DNA from: Gossypium raimondii
Lineage: Eukaryota; Streptophyta; Magnoliopsida; Malvales; Malvaceae
Direction of reading: 5' to 3'
Assembly (NCBI RefSeq): GCF_025698545.1
Contig: NC_068571.1
Span: forward strand, 38,969,733 to 39,033,732
DNA length: 64,000 nucleotides
The translations under genes and the position numbers were made by a program. Of this stretch, positions 58,570-64,000 are shown one piece after another. The notes under the pieces were generated by a model. The model did not search any database, was not told the DNA's origin, and saw only the letters and a list, made by a program, of their open reading frames with translations. The stretch's first letter is position 1; each line of letters opens with the position of its first letter.

Positions 58570-59160
58570 ATTTAATCTGTCAAAAAAAAACAAAATCTCA
58601 TAAAAATTCTCGAACGGTAACTAAATTACTTAAAAAAAATTTAATGTTTCAATATGCAATTTTGTACATGAAAACCGTTTAACCATTAATCCTTATAACT
58701 AACACACTAATAATATTAATAATTTTATACTCAAAATAATACACACTAAAATTATTAATTTTACTAAAATAATAACTAACTAACTAACTATAATAATAAT
58801 ACTAGTTTTTATTAACTAGTTTATTTTGGTAAATAAAAATAATAAGTAACCATAATAATAATACTAGTTTTTGCTAACAATAATATTACTAAGTTACATC
58901 TTAATACATTAATAACATCTTAATACTAACAACAACAAAACAACAATAATAATAATAATACTAACTAACACTATTATTTTGAGTTTTATTAATCTTAATA
59001 ACTAAACTAAAACAAAAAAATATTACAAAATATACAAAATAATAACAACAATATAATCAATTATTTTTTAAAAAATACCTTCTTTTTCTCTTCTTTTCTC
59101 TCTTTTTCTCTTCTTTTTCGCAGCACCTCTTCTTTTTTTTTCTTCTGATTTTTCTCCCTT
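58570..59160. other. MULE subterminal non-coding region
   Basis: Upstream of the transposase ATG on the minus strand, so it holds its promoter. Rich in taataataa and taactaac runs, then a pyrimidine tract (purine on the minus strand) mirroring the tract at the other end. No confident TATA box. Confidence 0.5.
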
Positions 59161-59189
59161 CAGCTGGACAGAGCTCGTTTTTATAATAC

Positions 59190-59396
59190 GAGTAGTGCCG
59201 CCAATCAGTATGGCACCATTGGTGCCGCCAATGGCTTTGGCGTGACCATGGTGCCGTCACATCGGTGCAGATTTTTTTTTGCAGGTTTTTTTTTGATATA
59301 TTTTGGTAAATAAAAAAAAATATATTTTGGTAAATAAAAAAAAGTTATAACATTTTGATTATTTTTTATTTTTTATAATATTTTTGTAAAAAACCC
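59190..59396 (-). repeat. right terminal inverted repeat of the MULE
   Basis: Inverted partner of 53534-53765, ending gtaaaaaaccc before the ctaaactaa duplication. Contains ggcaccattggtgcc. Confidence 0.9.
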
Positions 59397-59405
59397 CTAA
59401 ACTAA

Positions 59406-60880
59406 AACAACCTCTTTCTACGAAAAACGGATTTCTTGGCACTTTAACATTTCTCGAAGCAATGAACGGTTTTTCTCCACGATGTTTTTACCCAAAAATT
59501 AAAGAATAATAAATTACTTACAAAGAGCGAGTGTTTATCAAAATAAGAGTGTTACTATGAAACCACGCAACTCAAAGAGTTGCCATAAAAATTAACTTGG
59601 CAACTAACACAACGAACTCCAAGAAACTATAAGGTACTGTAAGAAGATGACGCAGTTTCTAGTTTGTAATGCAGAGTTATATAATAGCTCTTATTATTTT
59701 AAGAAACAAAAGAGAATTTCCTTTTCAATTCCGAATGATTTTTATTTCAGTTAATGCTTCTAATCAATTCAAGAATCTCTGTATACAATTTCAAATATCA
59801 CTCTACAAAGAACCTGTGTGTTGACCGATCAACAAAATACAAGCTTCACGCGAAAGTGCATGAAAATTGAAAAGGAAAAAGAATAGTGAAATTGACACCT
59901 ATAGAAACCCACTTCAAAGTCGATAATTTCAGTAACTAACTTCCATGAAAGTCAATTCACCCTAAGCACTGTTAAACTCCGTACGTTTTAATAAATAATT
60001 TCACACTCAAAGCTATTTCAATAAAATTTTACATTTCATATATACGAAACAAAACCCACAAGTTCATATTTTTTTTAGACGGCATGATTTCGTGCACAAT
60101 GTGCTGTGCAAAGAACAAATACAAAAACCCACACATCTAAAATCAACTCAGCACAAAGCACCGAATGAAAAATATGAGAAAACCCACACAATGTGAAGTT
60201 TGCAAATGCGCGCAGTCTCACAGACTCAGGACTTCCACCTTAACCATCAAACCAAAGCCTCATTGGCCCAAGTTAATAATTTTTTTACTTCTGAAAACCT
60301 AACTAATTAATCATAATATGTATTTCGTTCTTCCAGTTAAATAGAAAAAAAAAACCCAAAATTTCATGTTCCTTAACTTACCGTTTTTTAAAATATATAA
60401 AAGCAAACCAATTATTTAAAATAAACAGGTAATGTGATTAAATGGATAAGGCAAAACAATTTAACAATAAAATTACGTTATATAAAAATAATAATAGAGT
60501 GTAAGACAACCCACGAGAGCCGAGAGACAACATGTAGGATAAGCCCCTAGTACCCCCCCCCCCTCTCAACGTGCCAAATCCCAAGACACTATTGGAATAA
60601 ATATAATGTAATAAAAAAATATCGTTCCCTAATAGAAATCTAATAATGTCTCCACATAATTCCATACTGAGAACATAGCTAACAGTGAGCTATCAACACA
60701 AGGAAAGACAAAAAAAAAGAATATTTGGCATATAACAAAAAAATACAACTGGATATGTATATATTTAAGACTTCCTAAATGAAAGTATAAAAGAAATTGA
60801 AACATTTGCGAATAAAGCACATTTTATGCGAGTCCTTGCTTAGGCATATCTTTAAAATTTTTGTTTGTTCGTTTGCTTAC
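59406..60880. other. intergenic DNA and 3' flank of the apiose synthase gene
   Basis: No gene recognised. A homopolymer run of C sits near 60550-60562. The last 200 bases before 60881 should include the 3'UTR of the minus-strand gene. Confidence 0.5.
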
Positions 60881-63800
60881 TTAGGATGAAGTAGGTTTTG
60901 CCATCGACTTCTTAATAGCTTCAGCATAAGTCCTGTGTTGGTAGGTCAGTGTAGATTCAAGCAAGTCCCAAAGCGATGTCTTGGGGTTCCAACCTAATGC
61001 GACGTTATTACTTTAAATCAGATGCTCCAACATTTGAAATTAAAGATAGTGAGAATATAAGCAAGGAAGGAAGCAAGAGAATACCAAGTTGTTTATTTAT
61101 TATGGTCATGTCTGGAATTCTCTTGTCACTATCATCGTATCCCTCGCCATAAAATTCCTTGGAGCTGACGTCAATTGTTGGAGTCTCCAGTGCAGATTCT
61201 CCACTAACCTTGGTATAGACCTGAAGAATCCGAAACATATACAGTTACAAACCGTGTGTGATGATCAATCACCATAAACATATTAATGAAGATATGAATT
61301 AAATAAACTATATAGCATCAATCATGTCCTTCACCTTAGTCATCATTTCAGCAAGTTGCCTAACTGTAACTTCATTGTTCGGGTTACCCACATTGAAAAT
61401 GTGACCATTGGCCCTGCCTGGGTTTTCCTGTAAAGAAGATACCACTTAGCTTAGTTACTTTCTGTAGTTGAGCCGATATGGAGATGAGGAAAAGGGAGAG
61501 AGTAGAGTTAATACAGACAATCATCAACAGAACAGCTTCAATAGCATCCTTTATGTAAACAAAAGTTCTCTGAGATTGGCCACCATCAACAAGCTTAAGT
61601 GGCTCACGGCGAAGGAGATTCTGCCCCCACCCCCCAAAAAAAAAACCATTAGAGCTAAGATTATCATAACATCAAAAAGTGATTCTAGATGGCCTCTAGG
61701 ATATTCTCTACAACCGTGAAACAAGTTCAACATACATTACTAAAGCACGCTAGAACTCTTGGAACTCCCTCACTTGGACCATCAATGCCGGGAATGAAGT
61801 CCATCCTTGGTCCAATCCAGTTAAATGGCCTCACAATGGTGAACTCAAGGCCATTCTCTGCTCCCTCAGCTGGGATAAATAAGAAGAGAAGTCAGTAAAT
61901 CCTGTTCAAAGCATCTCAACAGGGGCCAGATCATTAAAAATGATGCTAACCATAAATGAGCCTCTCAATCAACTGCTTCGCACATGCATACGACCACCTC
62001 TGCTTCTCAATAGAGCCAAAAATGCAGGGCGAGACATCTTCCTTAAGAACATAGTAGGCAGGATCCTATAACATGAATTGCAGAGAGTGACAAAGATTCT
62101 AAACTTCATAAACAAAGAACACAATAGTGTCAACTCAAAATACAAAAGGGAAAAAGGACCAAGACCACAAAGAAACAAAATGAGAAACATCATCAAACCA
62201 ATTTCAGCATCTCTGTGAATTAAGAGAAGCATAAAATCTGTGCACAAAGGAATACAGCTTGCTTAAGAACAAAATTCAAATAGTAAACGACCTAGTTTTA
62301 ACATTTCCCACGTGAAGCAACTGGATAAACAAAAGAGCTTATAAAACGCCTCATATATACTACAATTACAACTAAAACCGATGCAAGATATCTTCCTAGA
62401 GCTAAAGTTGTACAGTAAACACGACTAACAAAAAAAAGGAAAACACAATTTATATTCAACAAAAATTAGCAGCCTAAAACAAGCATATCAACAATTGGAA
62501 TGGGATAAATAATTCGCAAGGCTTGAGGCTTTTCTAGCCTATTATTCAGCATTTAACAGGTCCACCAGCAAGGAAAGACAACTTTCTAAAAACTTCAAAT
62601 GAAATCTAATTTATAAAAACCGCATATCTTGCTATGAACCACTCATTTTACTACTACAATAAATTGTTATTACATCAACAACATAACCTCGCCCTCACCC
62701 TTCCAACCCCAAGCCTTTGTGATGTTTGTTGACTATAGGAGAAAAAACTTCCAGAAAATATTAAAAGCTCAAATATATGTATACCACCAACATATCACTA
62801 TACCATACATGTCACCCAGTTAAAAAACAAATTATAGATATAGCTTCTTCCTTTTGAGGATACTCAATATAAGTGATGAAGAATAGAGACAGCGAAAGGT
62901 TACCTGACGGAGAGGAGAATCTTTAGGCAGAAAGCTTTGGATGGTTTTACCATACACTTCACAAGTCGAGAAATGAATAAGACGCTTGTTGTTCTCTGAA
63001 CAGTATTTCACCTACCAAACCATAAATCCACATAAAAAGACAACATTAATTTCAATTTCGATCTCGAAAACATCAGTAACTATCAAATCCCTCCTCACTC
63101 GCATCAATATAAAAAAAAAAAAAACGTTATAAAAAGAGACGCTTATCAGATCTCTCAGCTCATCAATATCAAGCAACTAAAATGAGAAAAAAAAAAGAAT
63201 GAAAGAATGAAACCGTTATAAAAGAACTGCTTACCACAGGAAGTGCATCAATAAAATTGCTGTAAATCGTATCGAGCGGGCGTGTATTATAATCTGCCGG
63301 AGTACAGATCGCCGCAAGATTTATCGTCTGTATTGTCGCAAAAACAATAACAACTAAATTAGTCAACATAAATCAAGTAAAAAAGTTCTTTTAATATAAA
63401 AAAAACTAACAAATCAGTAAAAAAAAAAAACTAAATCCTAGAGAACACAATGAGATAAATTAGCTCAACAAAAAAATTAAAGTTACACAGAATTTAACCA
63501 GATCTAAGAAATTAAATCCAAAGAAAACACTAAAGAAACAAACAAACAAAAACATGAAAGCATTTTAGACAGAAATAAAGAGAAAAAAAAATCCTTGATC
63601 TCCAGCAATTGTTTTTGAGAAAGTAAGAAAATAGCAAGAAATGGAAGAAATTACGAGATCTGCCATCTTGATGAGGCCTTCAAGCCTAGAATCGTGCTTG
63701 ATGTTAAGTCGGTGGAACTGGATACGGCCAGCCCAAGGGAGAGAGTCAGGCTCGAGGAGGTGCTTAATCTTGTCATTGTAAACGTCCAAGGCGAGCACCT

Positions 63801-63924
63801 TGTGCGGCGTTTCCGACATTAATTTCTCGCAGAGGTGAGAGCCAATGAAGCCTCCCGCTCCAATCATGCATATCGTAATTGGCTTTATTGGTCTCCCGTC
63901 CAGATCCATTCTCGAAGCTGCCAT
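60881..63924 (-). CDS. AXS: UDP-D-apiose/UDP-D-xylose synthase, nine exons
   Basis: Cytosolic NAD-dependent enzyme that decarboxylates UDP-glucuronate to UDP-apiose and UDP-xylose, feeding rhamnogalacturonan II and apiin-type glycosides. Exons: 63924-63655, 63327-63235, 63011-62904, 62065-61951, 61869-61736, 61620-61519, 61427-61335, 61220-61085, 60993-60881. All GT-AG, 1164 nt, 387 residues, the usual length. The Rossmann motif is GAGGFIGSH (residues 22-30). Catalytic residues, from my memory of the Arabidopsis enzyme (Cys100, Glu141, Tyr185, Arg341), fall at Cys98 (AAICTPADYN), Glu139 (STCEVYG), Tyr183 with Lys187 (YACAK) and Arg339 (DSDKRIPDM), a constant offset of two. The start is the ATG giving MAASRMDLDG; the open frame continues upstream from a TTG but has no earlier ATG there. 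No defects seen. Confidence 0.96.
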
Positions 63925-64000
63925 TTCAAACGACACCGGTGTTTTCCTGTCTTCCGACGCCGCTGGTGACAAAAGTAATTATTAGCAGAAAGAAAAAATA

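Larger units (their letters stand above)
53534..59396 (-). mobile_element. Mutator-like element (MULE), 5.86 kb, complete ends and 9-bp TSD
   Basis: Both ends read ggttttttacaaaaatatta, in inverted orientation, and a perfect 9-base duplication ctaaactaa lies outside (53525-53533 and 59397-59405), the Mutator hallmark. The TIRs run about 230 bases. It contains a MURA-type transposase (minus strand, from the right) and a convergent plant mobile domain relic (plus strand). Purine tracts (53800-54006; inverted 59070-59160) lie just inside both TIRs. An intact TSD and near-matching TIRs suggest a fairly recent insertion. The coding parts are damaged, so transposition would need help. Confidence 0.93.

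Noticed and set aside
60548..60564. Poly-C run as a possible regulatory element
   Set aside because: A bare homopolymer with no associated gene feature; may be a sequencing artefact.
63925..63972. Longer N terminus for the apiose synthase from a TTG
   Set aside because: TTG is not a normal plant start; the ATG at 63924 gives the usual family N terminus.
1..64000. CRISPR arrays, riboswitches, bacterial operons, toxin-antitoxin or phage-like modules
   Set aside because: None seen; the window is a plant nuclear sequence with introns and no prokaryotic gene organisation.

Overview
The window looks like nuclear DNA from a dicot plant: AT-rich intergenic DNA, GT-AG spliced genes, a plant cytosolic-type tRNA-Ser, plant-specific families (AHL, NPH3/RPT2-like, UDP-apiose/xylose synthase) and a dense load of plant transposable elements. 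The style of the repeats (LTRs starting TGTAACAGCCC or TGTAACACCCC, MULEs paired with plant mobile domain genes, GGCCCG-rich hairpins) reminds me of cotton or another Malvaceae genome. That is recognition from memory and has not been checked.

Genes that look functional, all on the minus strand: an AT-hook nuclear-localized (AHL) protein in five coding exons (10413-12197); a tRNA-Ser(GCU) (31778-31859); an NPH3-like BTB protein in four exons (32493-35258); and UDP-D-apiose/UDP-D-xylose synthase in nine exons (60881-63924). For the three protein genes I placed every splice junction and the exon lengths keep frame. I see no operon-like relation or shared pathway among them; they are islands between repeats.

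Broken genes: a multi-exon U2AF35 splicing-factor pseudogene (472-4634, minus) that keeps its introns but has many stops, mostly at glutamine codons; a plant-mobile-domain relic (17935-19065, minus); and a short AHL exon relic at 5141-5182.

Transposable elements. 5423-9931: degenerate Copia element. About 12990-15960: dead PIF/Harbinger element. About 19085-20170: Gypsy-type LTR relic. 25658-29847: Ty3-like element with gag and protease remnants only, two LTRs and an extra partial LTR. 43664-52440: LINE on the minus strand, split by a 3.0-kb solo LTR with a CCTCC target duplication and by a second LTR-like insertion that itself carries a hAT hairpin. 53534-59396: a structurally complete Mutator-like element with long terminal inverted repeats and a perfect 9-bp target duplication; it holds a transposase gene with a single internal stop and a convergent plant-mobile-domain pseudogene. 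Several non-autonomous hairpin families lie between them, including four hAT-type hairpins, three of which have 8 to 10-bp direct flanking repeats.

I found no CRISPR, prokaryotic or viral defence system and no clearly new enzyme system. The most notable structures are the Mutator element with its partner gene, the hAT hairpin family, the nested LINE, and the consistent C-to-T type decay of coding relics, which suggests long-term DNA methylation.
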